From: Tricholomella constricta
Taxonomy: Eukaryota > Basidiomycota > Agaricomycetes > Agaricales > Lyophyllaceae
DNA length: 64,000 nt
Assembly (NCBI GenBank): GCA_013368375.1
Contig: JAACJP010000004.1
Coordinates: 496,001 to 560,000 of the forward strand
Reading direction: 5' to 3'
This document shows, piece after piece, positions 9,098 to 21,148 of this stretch (the stretch's first letter is position 1; each line of letters opens with the position of its first letter). The position numbers and the translations under genes are program-made. The notes beneath the pieces were generated by a model, which saw only the letters and a program-made list of their open reading frames with translations, made no database searches and had not been told where the DNA came from.

Positions 9098-10362
9098 TCG
9101 GACGGCCCGTCCCCATTTCCCTGGTTCTCGTCAACTTCTTCAATGTACGCTGAGGGTTTGACGGCGGCGAGACCCCCGTAATCATCTATGACGACGTATC
9201 GGACGGGCGTAGCGTAGACGATGCGCAAAATGCTTCGGCAGATGGCACGCCAATCTGCCTCTCGGATGTTGAGCTTCCGCTCCGTGGGTAATGGGCATCG
9301 GGGTGCGATGTGACCAGCGAGGCCGCATCCGAAGCACTCGTTGGAGTTCGCGGGTAGGGTGCCCGGGCGTAGCGGGTATGGCGTCAGCTCAGTCACTCTG
9401 GTGTCGGCGCCGTACTTCTCGATCCATGCGCGCTGCTGTGCCTGGTGGGCGGTTCGACCCGCTTCCGTGTCAGGGTGGTGGACCATGAGGGCCAGACGTG
9501 CTCGCAGCGCCACTCGATCGGCCTCAGTGGGTGGTGGCCTCGCTGCCCTGGCTCCCGTTCCTCCTCCTCCCCGTCCTGCGCCCCCTCCCCCCGCCGTTGG
9601 TGACGCGACCGTGTAGGAGAGATTCCCTTGGCCCCCGCTGGCGGTAAGGAATGGGTTCACATCGGTGATCGCAGCGTGGCGTGGTTTCTGCGTGGGCGTT
9701 ACGATGCTGGTGTGTGCAAGCTGCGTGCGGATCGCTCGTGTCGGAGAGTTCATCGCCTCCAGGGTTCGCATGCGGTCGTCGACTCTCTTCTGCCTCTCCC
9801 TCTCTTTCCTCAGCTCCGCAGCGCCATCCCGGATGTGATCGATGTCGACGGCGCGGACCGTCGTGAGGAAGGCCGTCCAATTCGCTGGTGTACCGACGAT
9901 GCGCTCCCGCATGAGGCTCGGTAACCCGCGTCGCACGAGGCCGATGTACGTGGATCCTGTGGCGTGCCCGGCTCTGGAGACGAGCGCGCTCATCTTGTCT
10001 GCCCACGCAATGTGGGTGTAGACCTCCCTCCCGGCCACCGTCTCCTTCAGGCCTAGCGCCTCCTCCTTCAGCTGCAAGGCCAGTATTTCCTCTTCGTACT
10101 CCATGGCCGTCTTCCTGGCCACCGTTGCTCTCGGCCAGCGCGCGTGAAACGCCGTTTCCATGTCGTCCCAGTCTGCCCTGACGTCCGGCGGTAGCGCCGC
10201 GTACCACTCGTCGGCCTCGCTATCAGCGTGAAGATAGTTTACGAACAACTTACACTTCACTGCATCGGCTTTATCCCCCATCGCGCGGTTGAAGGCACGA
10301 AGGAAGTCTTGCCCGTTCTCATCGGGACGATCGCCCCAGAAGGGCTCGACGTTAGCAGGCAT
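9094..10362 (-). CDS. gag: Gypsy Gag (capsid and nucleocapsid)
   Basis: A 422-residue structural protein that would package the element's RNA into virus-like particles in the cytoplasm. The N-terminal two-thirds is a helical capsid-like region, with W-G-D-R-P near the start and several Trp-rich helices (about residues 1-220). This is followed by a Gly/Pro linker and one C-x2-C-x4-H-x4-C zinc knuckle (C-F-G-C-G-L-A-G-H) near residue 344. About 330 bp of leader separate it from the 5' LTR. The stop codon overlaps the next start as ATGA (9097-9094), so downstream translation may depend on termination-reinitiation. The start chosen is the first ATG of the open frame. Confidence 0.9.
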   Translation of the reverse strand: MPANVEPFWGDRPDENGQDFLRAFNRAMGDKADAVKCKLFVNYLHADSEADEWYAALPPDVRADWDDMETAFHARWPRATVARKTAMEYEEEILALQLKEEALGLKETVAGREVYTHIAWADKMSALVSRAGHATGSTYIGLVRRGLPSLMRERIVGTPANWTAFLTTVRAVDIDHIRDGAAELRKERERQKRVDDRMRTLEAMNSPTRAIRTQLAHTSIVTPTQKPRHAAITDVNPFLTASGGQGNLSYTVASPTAGGGGAGRGGGGTGARAARPPPTEADRVALRARLALMVHHPDTEAGRTAHQAQQRAWIEKYGADTRVTELTPYPLRPGTLPANSNECFGCGLAGHIAPRCPLPTERKLNIREADWRAICRSILRIVYATPVRYVVIDDYGGLAAVKPSAYIEEVDENQGNGDGPSE

Positions 10363-10695
10363 GTCGTCGTCTGGGGTGCGCGGATCAGGAATCGGGATCG
10401 GTGGTGGTGAAGTGGGTGCTGTGGGGCTTCGATTTCCGAGGCCGTAGGAATCGGGGCTTGTAGAACGGGACGACGCCGTCGTAGGTGGCGTGGATGACAG
10501 TGCTGGTGTTGGTTCTCGGAAGGCCAGGAATCGGCCTCGCTCGTCTCTAGGTGGTATGTTGCGGCGTCGTGGCGCCAGTTTTCGTGTTGTCCCTTTCTTC
10601 TTTTCTGGTGCTCCGTGATCCGTTCTTGCTTATTTCTTTTGGCTTTAGGCGTGCGTCGTAGTGCGTGGGGAAAAAATCTGCTGTCGTTCACCAGA

Positions 10696-10883
10696 TGGAG
10701 TAGTCGTACTCGTCTCGGACTTCCGACTTGAAATGGATTGATTCTTTGCTCTGGAGATCTGATGATCTCCCCCGAGCGTCTATCTACTGTAGCTGACTAA
10801 TACTCAGAAGCCAATGCCAAACATGTACAAACAGCGCCTGGAGGACTCTTGCGCGCTTGGAGGGGCGCTGGCGCGCTACTCCA
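10696..10883 (-). repeat. 5' LTR of the Gypsy element
   Basis: This 188-bp copy is 5' with respect to the element's - strand orientation. It is identical to the other LTR except that it lacks one T near the CTGGAG(T)GACTC position. The sequence just inside it, read on the - strand, is TC then TGGTGAACGACAGCAG, a candidate primer-binding site with the usual TGG start; the tRNA species was not identified. Confidence 0.9.
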
Positions 10884-11639
10884 ACGGGCTTGATGCCCAT
10901 CAAGTATCGCCGAATTATTCTCGCTGTCGGGTACCTCAACTCCATCTTTCGCCTCGCCCCAAATTGTCTCCCGTATCTTGCCCTTATGGATTCCATCAAC
11001 CTTGCCCAGATCCACCCCGGCGACCGTCAGCCATCATGGGTCAAAGACCTCGTTAAAGTTTGTGGAGACCTCCCTGAGCCTGTTCATGTGAATGTCGACG
11101 ACTTGCCTGCCTGCGCGCCGGCCCTCTCTGCCTTAATTGAATGCTCGGCAAGAAACACTCTCCAAGCCAGCTGGGATGACTCTACCAAGCTTCTCTTTTG
11201 AGCGCGAGGTCACGATGTCACCCGGCGTCGCCTTCAACCTTATCTCAAGCTGCCTGATCCACGCCACCGGCACGCTATTACTCAGCTCCTCCTGAGCGAC
11301 CACCCACTCGCTGTTGAGCAGCTTCGGCGCCGGCGATGGACTGGGGGGCGCATTGAGCGGTGGCAGCGCCTCTGCCGTTTCTGCCGCACCGCCATCGAGG
11401 ATGAAATACATGCACTGTTTGGCTGCCGCTCTAGTGAGCGTCTCCTCCTGGCTCGCGATGAGTATCTCGCGACTCTCTTCACGCAGAGCCCGGATCTCCG
11501 CAACATGTTTCGCTTTTCCCCCGCTACTGCTTTCGTTGACTTTCTTGTAAATCATGCTGAAACCCTACCATCCTTCGCTGCTTATGTCCACGAGGTCTTC
11601 CATATCTACAACGATGTCCCCATGTTTCTTGTTACTTAA
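10884..11639 (+). pseudogene. LINE ORF2 part C: C-terminal region with zinc knuckle
   Basis: This is the continuation of the reverse-transcriptase ORF on the far side of the Gypsy insertion. It opens in the same phase (T-G-L-M-P-I) and runs to an in-frame TGA at 11199-11201. It then continues in the same frame (A-R-G-H-D-V-T) to TAA at 11637. Near the end lies C-R-F-C followed by H-A-L-F-G-C, the C-x2-C-x7-H-x4-C knuckle common at the C-terminus of fungal and plant LINE ORF2 proteins. The internal stop is therefore a point nonsense mutation and not the natural end. Confidence 0.75.
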
Positions 11640-13628
11640 ATCAAATTTAGCCCCTTCATGTGTACCATTGAGTCTGCCCTCCATTACCCTGCGTCCGTCA
11701 TCAATCCCCCATCGGTCGCCAACTGACCTCTCTCGTCGGAGCGAGTCGCCCCAGTCATTCCCCCGGTCTGTGGAGCGGCCACACCAGCCACCTGAAAGAC
11801 AAAAAGCTACTAGAACCCGGTGACGACGCCCTGTGGGTCTCCCGTATCTGCGGGACCGCCCCACCAATTCTTCTTCCCAAAATCCAACATAGTCCCATCG
11901 TTGCGTCTCATGCTCAAATTGCCCCCGACAGCTACTATTTTTTGTCCGCTTTGCTTGATGGAAGCCTTGTCTGCCTCCGGTGGAGTGTCGCGTAGGTAAA
12001 CTAACCCGTGCGATCCCGTATATCACAGCGGCTCTGGTTTACGTACGTCCGTAGCATACAATTGATGCCATGTATGTAGTACGGGCCCCGCTCGTTCTTT
12101 TTCAGGACCACTGCGGGAAATCCATCCATCCATCCATCCATCCATCCATCCACTGCAGACGTTGGCGACACTTCCGCATTAGGACAGATACACTGCGCAT
12201 TCGGCATCGCATCACGCTTGGAGACGTTTCACGGTTTCCCATCGCGCCTAGGTACAGCTGGGGTGATTTAGGGTTGTGTGTTTGGTTTCTGAGCTTAGGT
12301 TCATGTTTGGATCGCGACGAGGACGTCGCTATTTGGGAGTTGGGCACATGCAGGCGTGCATCATGGCCTCCACGAGGCATGGTCCGTGCGGCTTACAGAA
12401 CTATAAATACATTATGGTGTACCGTATATAGATCTATCCTACCATATCCAGTCTTTCCCACCCTACCGTGAGACTTGCTGAGGTTAACGCCTCCACCACC
12501 AACTTAGTGCTGCCTTGGTGCGTTATTGTGCAAAGACGCACATCTACATGTAACTTGACTTCGAAACTCCAGAGTCATTCTGCGACCCTTGTCTCCTTGA
12601 CTCCGTGATGAGAGTCTAATTCCCTGTCGCATAATCCTGAGAACTGGTGTATTCGTGCACGGAATCCAGTCATCAACCAATTCGACGAAGCAATGAACAC
12701 GCTCCAACGATGGACGCGCAAATGTGAAACACGAGCTCATCGACTCGACGGGACCCTACTGCACATCTTTCTGCTCCCGTTTAAGCACCCCAACAGCCCC
12801 ACCTGTCCACATTCGCCATGCCGTCCTCGTCATGCCCTTTCCCTCATTACACCTCCCTCAGCCCTTGCCGTACTCTCTAACACCGAACGCACAGCGTGCC
12901 TCACCTGCTCCCCCACGTCACCCTGACCCTTGCCTGTTCCCATGCCTGTACCGATCCTACCTACCCCCGAACGAGACGCGCCAGTGAACGCAGCTCCGGG
13001 GGGGCCGAATAAGCCTAGCTCGACAAACAGATGTGGCTTATCCGCAGCCGCTTTTCCTTTTTCATTCTCTTTCTCGGCCTTTGCAGCCAGGTGTGTTGCA
13101 CTTTACCTTGCCCTTTGCCGATAATTATAGACCATGATCAGGTGTATACCCCCTCTCAGCCTGAGGATGAGACGCCCTGCCTGGTCATTCGCTTTGGCAA
13201 TCCTGCTCTATACCGCCTCGCGTACGTTGAGGGCACCTGTCTCTGGCTCTCCGGATGGCGTTCCGTTGATCCTTCACAAGCTCTTCGTCTTCTCCAAATT
13301 CAATGTCCCAATTTTCCTCCTGTCGAACAGGGTCATCTTGTTGTTGAGAATCTTGCGGTTGCTTTTCTCTCCCGGGAGCCCGGGGGCATGGCCTCCTTTA
13401 TACGAAGTCGTCGCGACCACCCAGAGCGGGAAGCACCCCAGAACACGGTCACAAGCTGTAACGCCACGGGTGTGAATTCATGCCCCATCGCACAGGGTGT
13501 TAGTTCCCGTAGCCAGCTGCAGATCATCATGGTCACAGGAAACCACATTGTTTCCGGTATCCTCTCAACGTATGCATCTTGTCTTTCTTTTCATCGTGTG
13601 TACTAATTGGATCCTGGTGGGGACCCAG
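11640..13628. other. Gene-poor stretch
   Basis: Beyond the LINE stop no convincing coding unit is visible up to the kinase fragment. An ORF at 13031-13606 shows no recognisable motif and was not accepted. The stretch holds one microsatellite, listed separately, and is otherwise unassigned. Confidence 0.45.
12121..12152. repeat. (TCCA)8 microsatellite
   Basis: Eight uninterrupted TCCA units. A shorter run of the same word recurs near 58080. Confidence 0.95.
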
Positions 13629-13998
13629 GAGGACAAAGTTTGAACACCTCCCAGATGCGAAAGGCGTCGAATTTACGGTGGTGCCGACTGTGCAGCTTGC
13701 GCCACTATTGCCGAATCTGCCGGAACGTGATGACGAGGAGGAGCTTGTGTTGGGAAACGTGCATTTTCCGGCAGAAGAGACCGTGCGGTCGTCTGCCTTG
13801 GATCTTGTGTCGAGGTTTTTGGTTTACCCGTCCGAGAATCGATTGAAGGCGACGCGGGCGCTTGGGCACCCTTGGTTCAAGGATGACATACTCGTGCCTG
13901 CGGGGTATCCGCCTGTGCCAGGGAAGACGAGCGTCAGGGAGGTCGAAGGGAAGTCGTTGAGCCAATGGTTACATGTTATGCTGCACGGGGACTTGTAA
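13629..13998 (+). pseudogene. C-terminal lobe fragment of a CDK-like Ser/Thr kinase
   Basis: The open frame ending at 13998 contains L-P-D-A-K-G-V-E-F, then A-L-D-L-V-S-R-F-L-V-Y-P, an E-N-R-L-K-A-T motif and H-P-W-F. This is the usual end of the C-lobe of CDK-related kinases. A plausible 3' splice site (ACCCAG) precedes it at 13628. No glycine loop, HRD or DFG motif could be found upstream on either strand. It is therefore either the last exon of a heavily split gene that I could not rebuild, or a decayed copy. I prefer a relic. Confidence 0.45.
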
Positions 13999-14593
13999 TG
14001 CTCTTCAAAGCAAGACTAGGTCGATTCACTGGGAGTGTTGAGCGTCAGGCGATCTAGTGTTATCCTACAGTCGTGAATCGCACTTCTCGCCTGAACCGTT
14101 GGTCCTTGGCTGAGAATTGCGCTTTGTCTCCATTTGCTGGATTCAGGAAATACAGGACAGTTAAGAGTTGATCCGATTCCGACGCCGCGTAGATTCGTGC
14201 GACAGCTCAAAGAGGAAGAAAATCATGTCTGAAATCGTTGTCTAATGACTATTGCAAGGTGGCGCAAGCGCCTTTGCATCCTTGCGTTGGCGTACTTCAA
14301 GTGTTAGTAGCATTCGCCAAAACCGTTGCATTGACTGAATCTCAAAACATGTTAGGGTTGATCTAAGAGGCCGTGAAGAGTGCTGGGTTTGAACGGGATG
14401 GATACTATACGAGTGGAAACTCTGTACAGGTGGGGCAAGATAATATATAAGTTAAGATGATACATCCCAATACAGGCGGGGGAAGGTTATTCATACAACG
14501 CAGGGATCCCAACTTTACCCCTAACATCTATCATACAAGGTATCGTTCAGGCAGCGTCATGAACCGAGAATTATGCTCTCGGCGGCGGGACCG
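13999..14593. other. Intergenic, nothing recognised
   Basis: Between the kinase fragment and the 3' end of SMC4. It contains only short unsupported ORFs. Confidence 0.5.
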
Positions 14594-17500
14594 TCAAGGC
14601 ATGGTTATCAATCGAGATACCTGTGAACACGTCAGCTGAAGCACGGGAGCTGTGTCTGGGTATAACGTACTGCGAGTGGCGTTAGAGGTCTTGTAAATTC
14701 CAATGAGCCGGTGGCTTAGTTCAAACATGTCGTTGCTGGTTGGGGGAGGGGTCAAACGATTCCTGCATGAACAGTTACAGAGGAGACACACCGAAGCGAA
14801 ATGATGATGAATTGCGCATTCTTTGTACGGTCCTTGATGTAGTTCGCGACAATGGAGACGTTTCTAAAGTCTAAAGCAGCGTCGATCTCGTCCATAAAGT
14901 AAAGAGGCGTAGGCTGCATCTTGAGGTGAGCACAATGGCTGTCAGGAAAAGCGACTTGGTCATTACCTTGAAAACGTGTAATGCAAAGACTAGAGCCAGA
15001 GAACTCAAGGTCTTTGATTGAATAGTTTAGTAAAGGTCCATAAGCGTGGGTTTTCGATCTTACTTTTTCGCCTCCAGACAAGTTCGAAATATTCTTCCAG
15101 CTCTTCTTGGGCGGCATGACACTGAAAATTATGCCCTCGGAGAAGGGATCCATGCTATCTACCAACTCGAGCTCGGCGTTGCCACCAAGTGTGATCATCT
15201 TTGATTAACAGAAGACGTCAGCGGGATTCGTAGACATCGAATTCGACTCAGCGTACCTGGTACATTTCTTTCAGTTTGAGCGAAATCAAGTTGAAGCCAG
15301 CCATGAACTCGTCCAACCGCTGCTTCCTCAGTCCATCATACTTCTGCTTCTGAGCGTCGCGTTGAGCGGTGACATTGTCGAGGTCCTTTGCACGGTTCAT
15401 GAACTCTTCCTCGCGCTTGCGGTACTCCTTCAGGACACTCAGGTCAGGCTTCGAGTTCTTGAGATTCTCTGCATACCAAAAGTCAGTCAAGGCGCATAAA
15501 GGATATTCCGGTAATGTATGAATGAGCCCACCATCAAGAAGTTCGATATCCGCCACCATTTCGCGCTTCTTTAGCTTGGCCAGCTCTTCAGGTCTGTACA
15601 TGGGGAGTTCCTTCGAGGATGCCCTGTCCTTTGCTTTCGATTTCGGGGGTCGGGGCTCGTCTTGTTCAGTTTTGACCTCGCCATCGACCCTACCCTGGCC
15701 CTCTGCCTGCTCGACCTGCTTATCGGTTTCGGGAGTGTCACCACTCTCGTCCTCATCATCGTCGTCATCATCGCTGTGTGAGAGCTACGTTAGAAAGTCA
15801 AGTGGAGATATGGGAATCACATACTCAATCTCTTCAAGCTGAAGCTTGTCGTGTTCGGTGCGCCAATGGTCAATCAGCCTTCCGTTCTCGTCTGCTTCCT
15901 TCTGAGTGTCGCTGAGAGCTTGCTTGATCTCCATCTGATGTGCATTCGTGGTCATCAGTAATAAATGGAATCATCATTTCAAAGTAAGACGGACCTCTTT
16001 CTGCCTGAATTTCTCGATCTCTTGATCCTTAGTGTCGAGCTTCACTTTGAGTTGGTCCAAATCATCCTTGGAGTTTTCCGCGGCTTCTTGGGCGTCCTCG
16101 ACTTTGCCGCGCAGATTAGTGACATATGTTGTCAGTTCACTAAGATGGCCATCGAGCTCTTGAAGCTCCGCAGCTGCCTCTTCGAGTGCAGTGGTGTTGG
16201 TCAAAATCGCAGCGTCTGATTTGGTTGAATCTTTTTCTGCCTTCGCCTTTGCGACCTCCGCCTTGGTGATCTCGTCGTTCGCCAAAGAAATATGGAGCTT
16301 GATCCCATCGACGGCAGATTTCTGTTTCAGCAGACGAGAGCCTCCAATGTCTAGGATTTTCTTCTCGAGACCTTTGATAGCGTCTTCGATCTTTCCAGAT
16401 TTCGCTTGCAGCTCCTCAAGTTCCTCCTTCGACGACGTGATTTCGCTGTTAAGAGTCGAGATACGGGAAAGGTCACACTTGTTGGGCTTGTTCTGAGCAC
16501 TAAACCCTGTTCAGCAATTACCGGAGAGTCGTATAAGAATCGACACCTACTTGACATCATGCACGCGTTTCTCCGCTTCAGAGATCCTGCGCCTCGAGTT
16601 TTCAATATCAAGCCCTAACTTTTGGAACGCGATGTCGATTTGAGGACCCGAATGCCTCAACCGTTCCAGATCCTCCTCCGCTGCCCTGAGCTCCTGTAGA
16701 GCCTGCTCGAGACGTTGTGCGCCGTTCTCACTCTCCTGTTCGTAAGTTCGGAGGACTTGAGGGCTTACAGCATCCGCAGCGAGCTTTGAGCTCATACCAC
16801 CCCGCGCAGGTTGGCTGCCGCCTCCGGACATGGTACCCGACGTCTCGATGAGCTGTCCGGTGAGAGTCACAACCTTCCAACGCCTTGCTCCAAAAGCAAT
16901 TCGGTTGGCTTGATCCATGTTCTCAGCAACAAGGGTGTTTCCAACGGCCTTGTAGAAGGCTGGCGCAAAGCGCGGATCCTTGGGCTTGATAAGGTCGAAA
17001 AGCCGTGGGACATTCTCCGGCGTCGAGATCTTCGCCATACCGTTCGAATGAGTGAGTTTGTCAAGCACCATAAACGATGCACGGCCGACGTTCTGTGCGC
17101 GGAGGTACTCTATACATGCCTGGCCTTGATCCACTTTGTCTACGACCATGTGGTGCAGGGATGGAGCGGCAGTTGAGACGGCAATGTCGTACTTGTCAGG
17201 AATGGTACCCAAGCTTCCTAGACGGCCCTAAGCGTGATCATTTTGGATTAGAAAGGCGACTTTGATAGAGGTTATTTGGTGACGCACATGGAATCCCGAA
17301 ATACGACCAGTAGCCTGGAGACGAGTAAGCGAATCGAGGACCTTGTTTTGCGACCGATTGTTTGCTTGTGAGGCCTTCGCTTCATCGACCTTCTGGCGTG
17401 CAGAGGAAGCTTTGCCTCTCCATTCTCGCACGTCGTTTTCACACTCCTTTGGACACTTATGTTGACGTCAAGATTAAACACAAACATCTGGGGACCTTAC

Positions 17501-20346
17501 CTGGACTTTCCGCTCAGCGACCTGGACTTGTCGTTGCAGATCGGCTTTGTTGTCCTTGAGCTTTTCATGCTCCCGAACCTATATGGGTGAAGTCTAAAAC
17601 CGAAGCAAGTCATAAGTATACGACGCACCTTGACGCCGTGATCACTGTTTAAGTTCTCCAAGGTATCCTGCGCATCTTTGCGAGCAGCCTCAAGCTCTTC
17701 AGCCTTCTTGACCAACGCATCCCGTTCACTCGTGGCGACATCAATCTCTGCTTGCTTCGCATTGATTTTGGTCGTCCACGGCTGAAGCTCCTTCTGCTTG
17801 GCTTCAATTTGGTCATGGAACACCTGGGTCTTATCTGTGTGTCGGCACGATGAGATATATACGAACGAGTGAATAAATCGCGGAAATTATGCCCACCCCT
17901 GAGACTATCTCGTATACTTTCAAGGACTTTCTCTTCCTCTACCAAGGTCACCTCGTACTCTTCCGCTTTCGTCTTCTCCCGTTCAATCTTCTCCGAGTTG
18001 TCTTTAACGTCGCGGACAGCTTTTGCCTTCGCACTTGTGTCCTATACATTGAGCATTCCTTCAGTAAGAGTAGAAAGTCATCACGTTGGTACCCACATCT
18101 TGGAGAGATTTCTTCAACTTCTTGGCCTTACTCGCAGCGTGCTTTCGGCGCTCCTGAAGGCCGACCTCTTCCTTCTCATGCGCAGCAAGTTCCTTCAGCG
18201 CCTCGGTGGCGGCAGCTTTGATTTCCTATGAGGCGTATAAGAATTGCGGTAGAGCTAAAAGCTTAAACCTAGGTCTTACAGCGTAGGCTGCTTCGCGTTT
18301 TTCGTAATGCGCCCGGAGCTGTTCCAAATGGACAATATCGTCTTTGTTGCGGTTGGTCTCATCTTCCAAGTCTTGTTTCAGTTTCGTCTGCATCATTTTC
18401 GGTGAGAAACGCGGATATAAGGAAAGATGAGCAACAGGCAGCTCACGATCGACTTGTCAAATTCCTCCTCGTTCTGAAAACATTTCCATAGAATCCATTG
18501 CCACAGACGCGACTGCGCCCGAACGTGCTCGTTCTTGAGCTTTAAGTAGTCCTCTGCCTCTCTCTTCTGGGCCTCAAGCGCAGACTTTTCTTTCTCTACA
18601 ATGCGCAGACGGTTCAGTTTGACCATGCGATCCTCCTGCAGGCGTTCCATTTCGACCATAGCATCATCGATGGGCTCTTTGAACTTCGATGTCCCGATGA
18701 TGTCCTCTAGGTATTCTAGTAGGCCGTCATCATGCTCCGTTGCCGCCTTGGGCTTCATCTGGGCAATAGACTCGACCTCACCCTACCATTAAATACGACA
18801 TTAGTCATCCGACGCGTAGGAAGGTGGCAAGGGAGCACATTAGGGAAAGACGCACCTGTAGAATGAGGAATCGATTATGATCGAGATCTATTCCCCGTCC
18901 TTTGAGCAGTGTCTGGACCTCCGTGTAGGTGCTCGATTTGCCATTGATGGTGTATCTACTAGAGTTGTTCTTGAACGCCTGGCGTGTAACAATTAGTTGG
19001 GAACCCGGCACAACTTCGAATTCCTCTGGTCCAGGCTACTCGGCCACGTAAGTTGAATTGATTGAAGCGGAGAGATATTTTATATACCAGATCAACGATT
19101 TCCCGGAAATGAACCTCGACACTACACTCATCGAGATGGGGGTACCGTGCAGAATTGTGGATGAGCTCTGAAAGCTTCCCCTGTCGCATCTTCGAAGCAC
19201 GATACCCAAAAACAAAAAGAAGGGCATCGATGGTATTGGACTTCCCGGAACCGTTAGGGCCAACGATGGAGGAGAATGACTATAAGATCGATGAGTACAG
19301 AATGAAAGAACGAAACAGCATTTACGCACCTTATGGAAAGGCCCGATCTCCTGGCGCCCGGCATAGCTCTTGAAGTTCACCAAAGCCATTTTATGTATGA
19401 CCAGACGCGGTTTCGGCCCATCTAGCTCTTCGGGCATTGCTTGGGGCAGGCTCGAGGGGACGGGCATCGGTGGTGGGTCGAACAATGACTTCTCATCCTC
19501 TTCCTCATCTTCTGGTGATTCTTCCTGACCTTTGCCAGCCGCAGATGCACTGGGCTCGTCCTCGGGCTGGTCGGGATCATCTGCTTGGATTTTCTCTTCA
19601 TCTCGGGAACCTTCGTCGTCGGTATCGGGAACAGTGACGGCACGCGAAGCCGGCTTTCGAAATTTAGGGGCCTTTGTTATCGCCTTGCTGGTGGTAACCC
19701 TGGGATTCCGTGATTTTGCCTTAGGTTCATCGTCCAAGACGTGCATCGCCGACTCGCTGTCGTCGATCGAGGTCCGTCCACCACCATGGGATCTGCCAGA
19801 TGTACGACCGCTTGCACGTTCTCGTTGCACATTCCCTTCAAGCGCCTGATTGTCCACTTCCTCGTCTTCCTCCTCCTGTGCGGCAGAAACGAGTGCAGCC
19901 CGCGTTGATCGGCCCGATCGCGTCGAGGCAAGCTTTTGCCCGGCCGAGGTAGGCTTTCCCCTCTTCGTTGATGAGGAAGCCCGACGAGATTTTGGTTTCT
20001 CCTCCTCGAACTCGCTTTCCGTTTCGTCTTTAGTATCTATTGACGGACGCGCCTTTTTGACTGGGGGTGCAGACTCCGCTTCTTCGTCGTCATCCGTCTC
20101 AGGCACGTTTGGCAATGAGCTTTGCAGCCGAGATGATAAGCGACCGTTGGTTGAAGCGACACTAGAGCGTGCTGAGGTGGACCTTCGCGCTCTCGACGGT
20201 GGTTTTGCGACTTCTTCCTGCTCCTCTGGCTCTACTTTCGGTTCTGGGTCAGCTGTCTGGCCTCTCTTTCGCTTTGTTGGTAGTGGGGGAGCTGCAACAG
20301 GTTCCACGGAAGGTCTGGTCGAGCGTGACGATCTTCTAGGCGGCAT
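14594..20346 (-). CDS. SMC4: Condensin subunit SMC4
   Basis: ATPase subunit of condensin, which compacts chromosomes in mitosis. Nineteen exons keep phase throughout and give 1582 residues. High coordinate first, they are 20346-19330, 19279-19088, 19035-18856, 18782-18447, 18387-18280, 18225-18097, 18041-17897, 17834-17629, 17578-17501, 17455-17288, 17227-16551, 16499-15995, 15934-15825, 15773-15532, 15468-15257, 15198-15064, 15011-14967, 14913-14792 and 14735-14594. Residues 1-320 form an acidic, Ser/Arg-rich disordered extension. Walker A (G-P-N-G-S-G-K-S) lies at 346-353. Long coiled coils flank the hinge, whose core is at about 855-985. The signature L-S-G-G-E-K is at about 1475-1480 and Walker B (L-Y-F-M-D-E) at about 1499-1504. 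The order Walker A, coil, hinge, coil, signature and Walker B is complete. It is longer than yeast Smc4 mainly because of the N-terminus. Confidence 0.95.
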
Positions 20347-21148
20347 GGCAGGGTTTCGAGGTCCCCCTCAGGTGCGCTAACTCTGATGTTCAGGATGAGA
20401 GGGCCTCAACGCGTACCGTCACAATGTCACGTCCATGACCACGTGACCATGTCAGACTTGTCGAACTTGTATGTTATTTGCAAATTGAAGTTCCAGGTTG
20501 TTCAACCCTCCCGTCCTGCTGCCCGATTATTACCGCCGCATAAGCTCGCGGACACAGCGATATTCTCGTTTCTTTGCCTGGAACTACATTCATCTCCAAC
20601 GCCTTGATCCTGCCGAGGTAACGCAACGCCCCAAGCTATCTTCACGATTAGGCCGCAGATGGTTCGTAGCAATCTCTTCATTTCTCTGTGTAAGTAACGC
20701 GTCAACCAAGGGCGACTACGACAAGTACTTCACGCACCTCGATGATGACGTATATCGCATGTGTGATGCCATCGGTGGGTGATCTGTCCTCCAGACTCCT
20801 TCATCGACCTTAACTTTACCTCTTTCATCTGTTATTCAACAGAGTCACAGCACAACTCTCCCACCAAGGAGTTCTCAACCCTCGCATATTCCTCCTTCTC
20901 CAGTGCTCGCCTCACCCCGCCCGTCACACCTCATCTATCTGCTACAGCGAAAGATCGCAATGCCGCTGCATGTCAGTCCACACATCAACTAGACGAAGTC
21001 TGAGTATTAACAGACAATATCAGCGTCATCTTCTGCCCAGTGGACACCATTTACACCCTCAAGGAAACGCGGCAACAACACCGCGGGCACGCCTGCTGGT
21101 CGATGGACTGCCATCAGGAAGAGTTTTTCGGAATTCGGGATTGACTGT
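20347..21148. promoter_or_regulatory. Shared divergent upstream region of SMC4 and the RdRP gene
   Basis: About 800 bp separate the two divergent starts. No gene is supported here. The stretch from about 20790 to 20960 is pyrimidine-rich on the + strand, a common feature of fungal promoters. No specific binding site was identified. Confidence 0.4.

Larger units (their letters stand above)
4267..10883 (-). mobile_element. Complete Ty3/Gypsy LTR retrotransposon
   Basis: The element is 6617 bp, bounded by direct LTRs whose ends are perfect 8-bp inverted repeats (TGGAGTAG...CTACTCCA). It is flanked by ACGG on both sides (4263-4266 and 10884-10887), a 4-bp target duplication. The LTRs differ by a single 1-bp indel, so the insertion is recent. 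Internal order in the element's own direction is leader, gag, a protease-like ORF, then pol with reverse transcriptase, RNase H and integrase. This RT-RNase H-integrase order defines the Ty3/Gypsy group. All three ORFs are open, so the copy may be functional. Confidence 0.95.
1595..11639 (+). mobile_element. Decayed non-LTR retrotransposon (LINE), split by a Gypsy element
   Basis: The pieces at 1595-2875, 2868-4266 and 10884-11639 read in order as the end of an apurinic-type endonuclease, an RNase H-like region, a reverse transcriptase and a C-terminal zinc-knuckle region. The element is truncated at its 5' end, since the N-terminal half of the endonuclease is absent. It is frameshifted near 2830-2868, has an in-frame TGA at 11199-11201, and is interrupted between 4266 and 10884 by an LTR element. 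Removing that insertion together with one copy of the ACGG duplication restores the reading frame across the junction (E-T-G-L-M-P-I). No poly-A tail or target duplication was recognised, so the outer borders are approximate. Confidence 0.85.

Noticed and set aside
10257..10691. 144-residue ORF in the Gypsy leader
   Set aside because: It lies between the 5' LTR and gag and overlaps the gag start in another frame. No Gag motif is present.
12121..12152. CRISPR-like array
   Set aside because: A plain TCCA microsatellite with no spacers. No CRISPR or operon structure is expected or seen in this eukaryotic DNA.
13031..13606. 191-residue ORF upstream of the kinase fragment
   Set aside because: Tested as missing kinase exons, but no glycine loop, HRD or DFG motif was found in any frame. 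The hydrophobic start was not enough to call a secreted protein.
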